From Sistotremastrum niveocremeum HHB9708 (lineage: Eukaryota; Basidiomycota; Agaricomycetes; Sistotremastrales; Sistotremastraceae): a stretch of DNA of 64,000 nt. The number at the start of each line of letters is the position of its first letter. Within the stretch, counting starts at the first letter, position 1. Under the pieces are notes generated by a model. The model was not told the DNA's origin, made no database searches, and worked only from the letters and a program-made list of their open reading frames with translations. Both the position numbers and the translations under genes were made by a program. This document shows, one piece after another, positions 22,159 through 32,741 of this stretch. The stretch is taken from assembly GCA_001630475.1 (NCBI GenBank), contig KV419396.1, positions 1 to 64,000 of the forward strand, written 5' to 3'.

Positions 22159-23542
22159 CTAGTCCAGGGCCAAGTAGGTCCATCCGAGGGCGTTGGGTTC
22201 GCCAGTGACAGGGTCCATGAGTTGATTGGCAGGATCGACGCCATCCATTTGTTTCATGGCACCTATATGCAACGTGAGACGGACACAGCCAAGGATCAGA
22301 TGGGAACATACCGAAGGGGAAGATATACTCGACGTAATCCAATGAATTAAGGTAAGGGATGGCTGCGGCGTGGAAGGCAGCGATCTCCGCATCAGAGGGT
22401 TGAGCGCCGCCGTTGAAGTTCTGAGACAAACTTTAAGCAGGGAGATTCGGATGGACAGATGCTTAGTCATACCACGCAAGCATACTCGGTGATCCAAATC
22501 TTCTTGTCGGGGAAAGCGGTGTGCCACTTGTTCTGAAGCGAGGATGAGAAAGGTAACCCATGAATGATCGGGAATAAAACGCACGATGTAATCTTTGAAT
22601 TTGTCCAGAGTATTGTCGTACCAGTGAAGAGCGAGCCTGTCAAACTGAGCGGCATATTAATAGGATGTCAACGCAATGCCACGAAACTCATACATTGCAG
22701 CCGCCGTCGCAAGCAGTGAGCCAGTTTTGCACCCAAGTGAATCCATTGGGGTTAGACGAGGTAACCGGGGAGACGAGTTCATATCCTTGGCTTCTCAAAG
22801 GCTCCACATATTGTTTCCAGAGCTGGGCGCCAGACTCAGGGGACATGTTCGATTGACCGGGTTCATTGGGCCTGATCAATACATATGAATTGTTGAGAGG
22901 CTAATAAAAGACGAGGCGTACTCATTGATAGCCATCGCGATGTTCGAATATCCCGGCTTGACAGTGCTCTGGAATTGACTGACCTGGTTCCAACCCCAGA
23001 GCATTGGAGCACAGCCAATACCGAGCGCCTTGGCGCTGTCAGGACAAGCGGGGGTCCACGTGTACATCCTGTTGACACATCAGTGTTGAGACCCACAGAG
23101 TTGTAAACAAGGCTTACATGGAGGGACCTTTCCATGACTGAAGTCCAGAATCACCATTGGGCCAAGCAAGCGCGAACTTGCCACCGCCACCTCCGGTGTT
23201 TACGCTGACGGAAGCAGGAGCGGAGGCAGGAGTAGACTTGGGCTTGGAAGAAGACGAGGATGATGAAGAGTGAGAGTGCGTGGAAGAGGAAGAAGACGTA
23301 GTAGACGTGGAAGTGGCAGTGGATGAGGTATCAGAAGATGTGGGACGAGTTCGGCAGCGCTTAGATTTGTTCGCGGCGCGTTTTCTCTTGGCCGCAATAG
23401 CACCATGGCCTCTGGCCATATGCCTGGGGAGAACTAAGGAATCAGGGCTGCTGAGTGCAGCCACTGGCTCGGGGCCAAAAGAGCATAGGAAAAGGGCGAC
23501 GCAAGAAAGAGCGACAAGGTTGAAAAAACGGGAGACGGCCAT
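22159..23542 (-). CDS. Secreted glycoside hydrolase family 128 (beta-1,3-glucanase)
   Basis: Signal peptide MAVSRFFNLVALSCVALFLC, then a basic region, then a long Ser/Thr-rich linker (about 23230-23340), probably O-glycosylated. The catalytic TIM barrel follows: FALAWPNGDSGLQSWKGPSM, APMLWGWNQVSQFQSTVKPG, the acid/base block PNEPGQSNMSPESGAQLWKQ, NPNGFTWVQNWLTACDGGCN, ALHWYDNTLDKFKDYI and the nucleophile block KKIWITEYACV. It ends GEPNALGWTYLALD. The two Glu residues in NEP and ITEY are the expected GH128 catalytic pair. Such enzymes cut beta-1,3-glucan of fungal walls, so wall remodelling is likely. About seven short introns. Confidence 0.9.
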
Positions 23543-24073
23543 GCTGATCTAGGAGGGGGAGGTTGATCTATGAGTCGAGTCGAGAGTCGAGTCGAGCCTT
23601 AAATGAGAGTGATCCAGGAAAGAGTGTGCAGGAGCGCGGCCGCGAGGAGGGAACGAGGTGGATGGAAGGGAAAAGAGGGCGTATATCTGAGTTTAAAACC
23701 CTGGCAACCCCTCATGAACAACGCCTTATTTGTCCGCGCAAACAGACGCAAATAAACATCGCTTATGCCTTGTTCTGCGGAAATACATTTTTATTGTGTG
23801 GGCCAAGAATTTTCTTGTCGTGTCAGACGACCGGGAATGATGGCGCCCTTGTTCTGCGTGAATAAAGATGTGTATATGCGCCCTTTGTGTAGTTGATAGT
23901 TGTCAAGAGCAACTTGCCCGGTGGCAGTGCCGAGCATCAAAAGCGCGTCGAGCGGGGATTCGTTTTTCTCTCCAACCACTCTCAAGCATCAACAGCACAC
24001 GGTTCACCAAAGCCAGCGACTGTTCATCTCATCCACCGCAAGCTCTTTCAGCGTCCCATTCATAAAAGCCATC
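23543..24073. promoter_or_regulatory. Divergent intergenic region, GH128 / RRM gene
   Basis: About 530 bp between two divergent genes. It contains a short GAGTC-type repeat at 23572-23597 close to the GH128 start. The last 100 bp before 24074 are typical of a leader of a highly expressed gene. No reading frame here looks like protein. Confidence 0.4.
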
Positions 24074-25255
24074 ATGTCTGAAGTCCAAGCTTCTCAAAAC
24101 GGTTCTGCATCTGTCGACGCCGTACAAAACACTGCAGGCCACAAGGTAGGCGTCGTCGTCTCATGACAACTTGCCTTCCACTTCTAATGTCTTTTATGAA
24201 CCAGGTCTTTGCCGGCAATCTGGCATATGACACTACAGACCAAGACTTGAAGGCTTTCTTCGCGCCTGTCGCAAATGAAATGTGCGTTGCTCCACTCCTT
24301 TCGCTCACTTTTTCACTGGTCTCTGACAACTACTTTTCTTTTTAGCATCTCTGCTCAAGTCATTCTGCGTGGCACACGTTCCGCTGGTTATGGTTTCGTC
24401 TCTTTGACCACTCTCGAGGCTGCTCAGAAGGCCGTTGAAGCCCTCGACAAAAAAGAGCTCTCTGGTCGTAATATCATCATCGAGATCGCCAAACCGACGG
24501 AACAGAAGGACAAGGAACGCTCAGAGAAGAGGGCGAAGAGAAGGGCGGGCAGGACCCGCAGCAGAGCTCCTCCAGGCGAGGTCACTGAGGCTGAGGCCAG
24601 TGCCGACGCCGACGCCGAACCTGCCAAGCCTGCTGGCGACGAGCCCGCCTCTTCTGGGGATGCCGAAAAGCTCAAGAAGAAAAAGAAGCCCACTGTATGC
24701 GCATTTTGTCATCGTCTATCATCACCTACTTATGCTCGTGTGCAGCGCAAACCCAAGGCTAAGAAGGCTCCTACCGCCCCTGACGCAGCTCCTGCTGAAG
24801 GCACAGCCCCCACTGAATCAGCTGAACCCGCTACGAGCGACGCTGCTGCTTCCAAAAGACAACCTCGCCCCAAGAGAGAGAGACGCCCCAGCCGCCCCGC
24901 AGGTGAAGAACCTGTTGGAGAACCTTCCAAGAACATGCTCTTCGTTGCCAATCTCGGCTTTAATGTCGATGATGCAGGCCTCGCTGAACTCTTTACGGCA
25001 GCTGGTATCACGGTCGTGTCTGCTCATATTGTCCGACGCCGCTGGGGACATCCCAGGAAGAGCAAGGGTTACGGTTTCGTTGATGTCGGTAATGAGGAAG
25101 AGCAGAAGAAGGCACTCGCAGCCTTCGAGGGCAAGGAAGTAGGAGGCAGGGAGATTGCTGTCAAGGTTGCCGTCAACACCCCCAAGGACGAAGAAGACAC
25201 CGAGGCCAAAGAGGCGGGAGCTGTCACCCCAGAGGCTGTTGTCGTGGCCAGTTAG
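24074..25255 (+). CDS. Two-RRM RNA-binding protein
   Basis: Start MSEVQASQNGSASVDAVQNT. The first RRM begins after intron 1 with VFAGNLAYDTTDQDLKAFFA (RNP2) and continues over a second intron to AGYGFVSLTTLEAAQKAVEA (RNP1). The spacer is rich in Lys, Ala, Pro and Glu and interrupted by an intron near 24693-24744. The second RRM is NMLFVANLGFNVDDAGLAEL with RNP1 at KGYGFVDVGNEEEQKKALAA. The tail is acidic and ends VVVAS. Architecture resembles yeast/fission-yeast shuttling RRM proteins (Rnp24-like), so binding to mRNA or pre-rRNA is likely, but no orthologue can be fixed. The 5' region has the CT-rich look of an abundant transcript. Confidence 0.85.
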
Positions 25256-25603
25256 TTCGTCCTCCTGCTCGTATCAGATCATGCTTTCGTATAGGTTGCT
25301 TCCCGTTCATCGTCACCACCTCTCGTAATCGCCCCGCCCTTTGATAATTCGTCGAAAATTTGCTGCCTTTTATCCTACTCGTGCTTGCCTCTTGACACAT
25401 AGGCTGTACTAGTTTCGTATGATCCGAGCCTCTTTGCCGTTAGTTTCTAGTAGCTTTGCTTTTCTGTTAATAGGAACTGTGATGATGCTTATCCATTTCC
25501 TTTTCATTTCCAGTTCAGACTTCGAGGTCGGAGTCACTCTCAGCCGTTGATCAACTCCAGTCATGTTGTGAGTTTACCGCGCGCAGACCTCTGTTCACAC
25601 ATC
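25256..25603. other. 3' UTR / promoter interval
   Basis: Pyrimidine-rich sequence between two genes in tandem. It probably contains the 3' end of the RRM transcript and the promoter of the GPATCH11 gene. No gene seen. Confidence 0.4.
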
Positions 25604-26809
25604 ATGTCAGAGGAAGAGGATTACTTGTCCGATGCATTTCTATTGAAGGCAGAGACAGCCCCAACTTCTAGCTCTCTATCTTACTCGGAACGACGACGCA
25701 AAGCCCAGCGAGATGCAGAAACCAAAGATCTTCAGAACCGGAAAAAGAAACAGCGACAATTGGAGCTCGATGCTAGGCAAGAAGCTCTTTCGAAGAGCTT
25801 GTTCGAACGAGCTAAAGACGAGGAAGAATCTGGTGCTAAACCTGGCAACAAAGCTCTGTCGATGATGATGAAAATGGGTTTCAAGCCGGGACAGTCTCTT
25901 GGAAAGACAGACGACGTTGTCGAGGAACCTGCTTCCAGCAGTACTACGACCGACCCTGCTACTGCAACTCGGTCTTCCACGACGGCGCCGCACCTGATAG
26001 AGCCTCTACCGATCAAAATGTGGGCAGGTCGGTCCGTCGTCGTGTTTCTGCAATATTGCACGATCAACTAATTTGCTTCCGTCGGCCTCCTTCAGGGCGT
26101 ACGGGTCTTGGTCGTGGCAAGCGACCGTTGTCTCCAGGGGCGACAGACAGGATCGCCAAGGTTGCCAAGTTATCCGAAGAAAATGAGAAAAGCGCGTACC
26201 TTAATCGTGCCCGCGAAGACTTCGAGAATAGACGTGCAGAGGGCAGGCTGATCAATGCAACACGCACATGTCTCACTTTGGATGAGACTCGCGACGTGAA
26301 GGTTCGTCATTTCATGTTGCTAAGATGCCAATGACTGAACGGTTGGGAATCAGTTCAACGTTCTCTGGCTCAATCCTAGTCAGATTGACTCGTTTCCCGA
26401 GGGATTATTGGACGAGCTACAGAAAGATCCATCAATCCAACTGGGACGTGATGCCAAGCAACATAAATTGAGGATGAAATTACAGTCCCTTCAAAGTCTC
26501 CCAGACCTCGGAGACGCAGACGAAGTCGAAACCAATCGGAGGCCGGCCTCCAAGCAGACAATATTCTCCGAGGAAGATTTGGAAGACGCAAAGGAATTTT
26601 GTCAGTTGCCTGTGCGTAATTACCGGAATTTCTATTTATCATCGTAAGCTCATTGCTATGCCAATCGCCAGGTACGCCTCAGGCTGGCGCATACAGTGGA
26701 ATATCTACGTCACACGCATTGTTATTGCTTTTGGTGTGGGACGCAGTACAACGATACCACTGACATGGAAGCTCAGTGTCCAGGTCCAACTGAAGAGGAA
26801 CACGATTGA
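25604..26809 (+). CDS. G-patch domain protein 11 homologue
   Basis: Start MSEEEDYLSDAF, the usual opening of GPATCH11/Cmg1 proteins. A coiled, basic region (RRRKAQRDAETKDLQNRKKK) is followed by the G-patch: KALSMMMKMGFKPGQSLGKT with a later RTGLGRGKR. The C-terminal DUF4187 domain reads RLRLAHTVEYLRHTHCYCFW, then CGTQYNDTTDMEAQCPG and TEEEHD, with paired cysteines. Introns at about 26027-26095, 26301-26352 and 26611-26670. G-patch proteins activate DEAH-box RNA helicases, so a role in splicing or RNA turnover is likely. The human homologue is linked to nuclear RNA processing. An upstream ATG at 25563 would need an extra splice and is less likely. Confidence 0.85.
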
Positions 26810-26961
26810 TTGAACGATGGTTGATCTGCTAGTGAACATTATAGTATATCGCAAGGAATGCGGAAGACTGGTGTAGATATAAATAAAGATGTAAAGACAC
26901 AATGCCGAGAGGAATGAAGGGACAGCGCAGAAACAACAATGAGAGATACAACACAATGTCC

Positions 26962-27891
26962 TTATGCAGATTCGCTGACGATAATGGGAGGTAAGACCTG
27001 GCGGAAGCTGTCTTGTGGGAAGGAATGATATGTAGATATGCGGACTCCAACATGCTGCGTACGACGCGCCTGATTTGACTCGTCCGAGCCCATGTCCATC
27101 TCTGAAGGACTGGATTCACGGCGGGGGACGGGTGGTAGGGAAAAGACACTGGGGATTGTTGGCAACGCGACGGGAGACATTGACCCCGACTGTTTGCGTT
27201 TGTGTCGTGTGGGGAACGTGTGGCCGGTCGGCGACGTCTGGGGAGTATGACGGCGAGCAAATGATGAAATCGGGGTGGAAACCTCGAGTTTCAAATTAAC
27301 AGTCGATGCCGCTTTCTTGGGCAGACGCCGTGCTCCTTTGATGGGATATGATGCAACGGCTCTCGAAGCATTTTCGGAGGGTGATGATGTCCGAAATGCC
27401 TGCCAACACTAGATCAACAGCTGATCATGAACATAGTCAGGAAACTAACCTGAGATAAAGCATCGGGGATGAGGGCAGCTTCATTTTGAAGTATAGGGAG
27501 GCTAGGCCGTCTGGCATGGCTCTACGGAAGATCAGCCATAAGTAATGCACGGTGATTCAAGAATACATACATCTTCGAATTGATACGGAGAGTAACGAAA
27601 GCCACGGATGCGACCTACACTCCGTGATCTCTCTCTGTGAAAGCTGGCGGTACTTGGGCTCGGGGGGCGTTCACATGCAAAGCCTTGCGTAGAAGGTGTT
27701 TGGAAAGAAAGAGAGTCGAAGGGTGAAGAGAACACAGGAGTCTGTGTTGAAGACATCGAGGAGAAAGATGACGATGATCTCCGGGAATGAGAGTGGGAAT
27801 GAGAAGAGCTTGGTCGAGAGTTGTCAGGAGAGTCATCATTTGTGAGTCCCAGAGAAGCCATTAATTCCACAAATGAAGGCAAGCTGGTCAT
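26962..27891 (-). CDS. Conserved fungal protein of unknown function
   Basis: Starts MTSLPSFVELMASLGLTNDD, a block I associate with a family of disordered fungal proteins of unknown role. It is followed by Ser/His-rich sequence and FRYSPYQFED. Two introns (about 27456-27525 and near 27400) lead to SHARRPSLPILQNEAALIPD, RAVASYPIKGARRLPKKA and a C-terminal exon rich in Ser, Pro and Arg. The end is HVGVRISTYHSFPQDSFRQV, then LPPIIVSESA. No domain, signal peptide or membrane helix. The Arg/Ser clusters could be phosphorylation sites. It converges on the GPATCH11 gene with about 150 bp between stops. Confidence 0.65.
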
Positions 27892-27999
27892 GTTGAACGA
27901 GGGAGGTCGTTCGTGAAGGTGGGGAAGATGAACCAGTTTGACCAAAAGCCAGGTCAATATAGGGACCAGCGTCGACTTGGAAGCGGAGACAGCTCATGG

Positions 28000-28819
28000 A
28001 ATCAAAGACAATTGGCGAGGTCTAATGTAGCGCTGTTATCGCCACTATCACCATGCCAGCCATTGGTGTAATTATGTGGTCGCGAGCAGATTAGATCATC
28101 TTGCTGGTCCGGAGATGGCTCCCTCCGCCAAGTCGGTCGTTTGACGACGCTCAAGTCCCTACTGTCGACGCCTTCGACGCTGGATGATATCGACAGAGTC
28201 TAGCTTGAGATGTCCCGCGCCTCCAGACGACCAGGACCAGCTGGGAAGACCTCGCACGAATCAGGATTGACAATAAGAGCGCATTGTAGCAAGTTCCTAG
28301 GCAACGGCCGCCGCGACGCTGGAGACGCTGGCAACTTGAATGCTTATTTGTCATTACGTAATCACTCATCTTCAAGGCAACATCGACCAACTTCGCCAAG
28401 CGCTGATGGTGTCCGTCCGATGAAAAGGTTGTCGAAAAAGTCTCCATGTATGCGGCTCAGTTACCATCAAGGCACGCCTCTTTCGAAATGCCTTGAAAGC
28501 TCCACTTCTGGCCAATGGGTCAAGCTTTAAATTGGTCGAGGCATTTGGCGTGATATCTTATCCATTTACAAATTACAACAGTCGATGACTACGGTTGATC
28601 CTTGAGACTGTCGTGTAACGAGTACGACCACTGCTGCCAGCACCGATGGATTGCGATTAGCTTCATGCAACATAAGTCAACGCATGCCCGTATTGTTTGT
28701 CTTATGCCGTAGTAGTACTGTGCTATATAACCGAACGTAGAATTAGTGGACACAACAGGATTGACATACGCAGATGTTCGAGGAATTGAATATTTGAGAG
28801 CCGTTGCCCTACATATACT
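28000..28819. other. Interval without a recognised gene
   Basis: Short frames exist, for example 28210-28530 on the plus strand, but none reads like protein, and the best conceptual splices give only short fragments. A small multi-exon gene may hide at 28114-28560, since several plausible donor and acceptor sites cluster there, but I could not assemble a convincing product. Confidence 0.35.
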
Positions 28820-30039
28820 TCACCATTGCTTCTGAGCAACTAACCAACGGTTATACAAGAGACTGATGATCAGACGGTCCGTGACTGGAACTCCTCGAGG
28901 TGTGATCACCATTTGCTTGGTCGTCTCATTCCAAGTAGAAACGACGATCCGACACCCTAAAACCTTCACCCGACACTGTGCAAAATCAGACCCCGAGCTA
29001 AAAGGAAGCGGGAAAAGCGTTTACATTCATTGAACCATCCTCGCCAATCCTTTTCCATTTATAGACAACATCCTTCCAAACGAAAGAACGAGACCTAAGA
29101 TGCTGTTCAGTATGACTCCCTGAAGACAGAAAACCTGTTTCAACTTGCTAGTTGGACTCTTCTTATTCGAGAACTTGTACTGGTTTATCTTCGACGGGAG
29201 CTCAAAGATTTATTGAAATCAAGTTTAGTAAGGCACTCACTTGATCGTGATATCCAAAGATGACCTTTAACCGCCATCCTTGCCATTCGGTACTACCTGC
29301 CTCATCCCATTGTTGCGCTATGTCATTCCATCGCTCAAAAACACCTTGGTATTGCGTCAAAGTTTCATAGTGTTGGATCTGTTGTCAAACTTCATATATC
29401 TGGAGAGCAGGAATGCCAGCGCCCAATCACCTTAAAGAATTGTCTGCCGTTCTTCCTGATCATGACGGACTTGTCATTATCGTACCCTGGGTTTACGAAA
29501 TCCCAGTACAGGTTGAGCTCTTCTGGTTCAGCCATGGTAAACCGAGAAAACAAAAGCGACCTCTCACGTCCTTGGCGCGGTATTTGTAGGTCCACTCAAG
29601 TTCTGTGGCCAACGCCGAGGTCTGCAGTCCACACAAGGTCCGAATAAGCTGGCCATATTCCTGGCAGATTAGCGCCAATGATGCATCAACCAGAGTCGGA
29701 TCCACAATGCCATGCACAATACAGCTCGTGTAGGATCCGATGTAACTCCATATATGTATTGCGAGCCGAGCCGAGCCTGTAGGACCGTGAAAAAAAAGAC
29801 TATCGTCGACTAAATAGAGCTCGAGGATGGCGCTTGAGGAACGTGGAGTGCGAGTCAGATCGAACAATTAGAGAAATCGTGAAAGCTAGCCGGGTCGGCA
29901 GAAGATACGCGAGAGATAATCATACTCGATCTATGCGCTCGAGCGTACTGATATGGGCATCATGAGACCTTGGGCGAAGACTCTCGCTATCGACCGAGCA
30001 GTGCTCTGGCCCAAGCGAGAGGCTTTCCGGCGGCATCAT
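28820..30039 (-). CDS. Unrecognised multi-exon gene
   Basis: No known family. The best-supported exons are PEELNLYWDFVNPGYDNDKS to NGRQFFK, IQHYETLTQYQGVFERWNDI to WRLKVIFGYHDQ, QVETGFLSSGSHTEQHLRSR to YKWKRIGEDGSMN, and CRVKVLGCRIVVSTWNETTK to a stop at 28820. Junctions have good GT/AG signals and consistent phase. Upstream, about 29540-29750 reads IVDPTLVDASLALICQEYGQ then TALATELEWTYKYRAKD-like sequence, and a first exon MMPPESLSLGPEHCSVDSES may start at 30039. The joins between these N-terminal parts are uncertain (one would need a 38 bp intron), and a shorter protein starting at 29535 is possible. Aromatic and Trp-rich composition suggests a folded domain. Confidence 0.45.
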
Positions 30040-30624
30040 TGTTTCATTGCCAAAGATGGATGCTGAGGCACTGATCTATCCAGTCATCAAGAGAGTCGGA
30101 GGCTGCGGCGCAATATAGCGCAATACATAGAAGTCGTTGATTACAGAACGTGTAGGGCAGCGTCGAAAGTCATTGGTTTGCTCGAGGAGAAGGAGAACCG
30201 TCGGGACTTTTTGAGATAAGCGAGGTATACTTGATAAGGAACCCGAGGAAAGCGATGTTTGTATCGCACGCGATGTGATGGGAGGGTAAAGTTACGATAA
30301 GGTGGAATCATCTGCAGACAATTGACAGCTTGAAACACTGGCATGAGATGGTTGCACCATAATTTCAGCTTCAGAACGATGGAGGGAATGAATTCCCTTC
30401 CAGAGGCCCCTTTTGTGCAGATTTCAAAAGCTTATTGAGCACATTGCAGCCGTCGATTTGTTGATCGTACACGCTGCAAACAAGCGGATTGGACGGGCTG
30501 GAGGGCCGCCGGGACGTTGGTGTGCCGAGGAGTAGAAACGGCGATAACGGATGATAAATTCCGATTATGATGAGTCATTTTGTCATAGCGTGCTGACTCA
30601 TGCGATATTGCTCGCTGCCCGAAC
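30040..30624. other. Intergenic interval upstream of the bZIP gene
   Basis: About 580 bp with no protein-like frame that I can support. A minus-strand frame at 30141-30344 is open but has no conserved look and no splice partner. It probably holds promoters of the flanking divergent genes. Confidence 0.4.
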
Positions 30625-32537
30625 ATGGCCACCTCTAGCAACACCACCAGAACGATGAGGAGCGAGTCAAGAGAGCTCGAGGTATGTGTCCTGTTTGCAT
30701 TATTTGGTCGCCTTTGTGAGCTCATCGCACTTACTTTGCGTAGTCTGGCCAGGAAGACAACGATCTTGAAGAGTCTCACTCTCCCCCTGCCCCTGGCAGA
30801 CCTGGACGCAAGAAGAATCCAAAGTAGTTCTCGTATCTTCATGCCAAAGATTAAAGCCAATCGATTTCCAGCAGCTCGCAGGCGGCTCGCAGAGACCAGA
30901 ACCGAATTGGTATGTTTATTCTCCGAGATCAAGCTTACAGTATTAAATTTGACACACCCTCTATTTCCCCATAGCACAACGAGAATTTCGATTACGCAAA
31001 CAGCAAAGGGTCTGGATCTTGGCTGATTTCTATCCAGATGGCGTATTGACCTGCTATAGATCCGAGATCTTGAGGCTCGCGTGGAAATCCTTTCTGCTAG
31101 CAAAGAAGAGTCATTTACCGAACTGCTCGCCATCCTTCGAGGTACCGTCATAATCACACACTCTCGTCAATGCCGTTCACACTATATAGATGTCATGGCT
31201 GAAAATACCACGCTGCGAAGTCTCGTTCGTAACCTCGGAGCGTTTGTGGGCGATGGCGAGGGAGGATTCTTGCAGAAGCTAGGATGGAAGCCGGAAGACT
31301 TTCGTTCGTTCGTTGACAGAGCGGAAACAGACAGCGCATTCGAAAGTTATGCGGCTCGCAAGAGAGCTGCTGCTCGAGAAAACAAAACAGCTGAAGGCGC
31401 CTCGCCGGCAGCGGGACCTTCAACCAACAACACCAATCGAGGTCAGAAGCGGAGCCGTACGGAAGACTCGTCGACAGACAAGGACAAGCAGACGAGTCCC
31501 AACACCGATTCTCCAGCCGATGTTGCTGCAGCTGTATCATTGGATACCAATCTTTTGCAAAACGCTCCCTACCAGTTTCCACCGCTGACGAGCCCTCAAA
31601 ATGCTCTTTGGCCAGGGCTAGGCTCGCCCAGATCGAATGGTATGTTCCAGGAGCTGGTGGGCGACACCCGTCCTATGGCCGGCTCGGCGTTTTCGACCAC
31701 GCTACCGCCTCCAGCCCCAGCAGCAGAGTCCTTCAGTGGATTTTTCACGGAACAATCTCCCCGGCCAGCACCTTCTGCTATGACGCCGACTCAGTTTCTT
31801 CCACCGAGCCAGAACACACAACCACCTGTGTCACAGGTCCGTCCAAAAACGCCTCTGCCTGCCCCCGCAGACGACAAGTTCTCCGAAGTGGTGAAACTGG
31901 TCAAGTATGCCATACACCTGGCTCGCGTCGAAGAGCCACGAATCTGACAGATTGCTTCCAGATATCATCTTAGCAATTATAGACGGAATCCGGCCTATTG
32001 TCTTCCCCAGTCGCTACGACCTTCGCTGGTACAAAGGTCAGTATTCCTGCGATATTTCCGGCGACGGTCTAACTGTGAGCGCAGGACTGTTGAGCACGGT
32101 GAGCTCCAGAAAGACTTTTCCGGGTTCGCCTCTTATGCGACGCAGAGAGCGTGATTGATGAGGTTTTGCACCCCGACCTGCGAGACAGCATGATCCTTCT
32201 GAGACGTAGGTCTATCGCTCGCTCTGGGTGTTGTGTCGGCTTCACAGATTCTTGCAGAACGCTACGACCTCGTCGATTGTCTGATAGACATAGCGGCCAA
32301 TGTCGAGATTCATGGTGATGACGTCCTGAACCATAATAATTGGGAATGGAAAGAGAGCTGGCTCCGTCGCTGGAGGTCTGTTCAGCAGCCTCTTTTCTTC
32401 TTCTTCTACGCATTCTGACAATCGATTACAGCGTCTTGGTGGAACAACCCTTGTTGTCCACGTCGAATAGATGGAGAAGAGAACGTGGGGAGCCTGAGTT
32501 GACGATGGTAGATATAAAGGGTGCTAGTAAATCTTGA
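30625..32537 (+). CDS. bZIP transcription factor, Yap-like, with conserved C-terminal domain
   Basis: Start MATSSNTTRTMRSESRELE. Splicing gives GRPGRKKNPNSSQAARRDQN and then the basic region QNRIAQREFRLRKQQR, followed by the leucine zipper IRDLEARVEILSASKEESFT. The NRxAQREFRxRK core is of the fungal Yap/Pap1 class, which binds TTAC-type half sites. A 400-residue middle region is Pro/Ser-rich and contains LQKLGWKPEDFRSFVDRAET. The C-terminus, over several introns, reads RRNPAYCLPQSLRPSLVQR, SVIDEVLHPDLRDSMILLR, RYDLVDCLIDIAANVEIHGD, WLRRW and NRWRRERGEPELTMVDI. This is the DUF3425-like domain found behind many fungal bZIPs. A stress or metabolic regulatory role is likely, but its targets are unknown. 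At least eight introns. Confidence 0.85.
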
Positions 32538-32741
32538 TTTCTTATCTGTTTCTTCTTTTTTGTTGGATCCTGTTGTTGTGTAATCTCGAGTCAATGGTTT
32601 GTTTTTGGTAAAATACAGTCAGGCGTTGATACAGCTGTGAGTGGTACAAATGATACATTACAAGTTACAAAATTTCATGTCACTTCTCATGATCCAGTTG
32701 AGATGATCCTTTCCGGATATCTAGATGAACATCAGCGCGAT

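Noticed and set aside
28210-28530. 106-codon plus-strand frame
   Set aside because: Ser/Arg-rich translation without conserved character and no convincing splice partners; kept only as an unassigned interval.
30141-30344. 67-codon minus-strand frame near the unrecognised gene
   Set aside because: No phase-compatible join to the exons at 28.8-30.0 kb and no conserved pattern.
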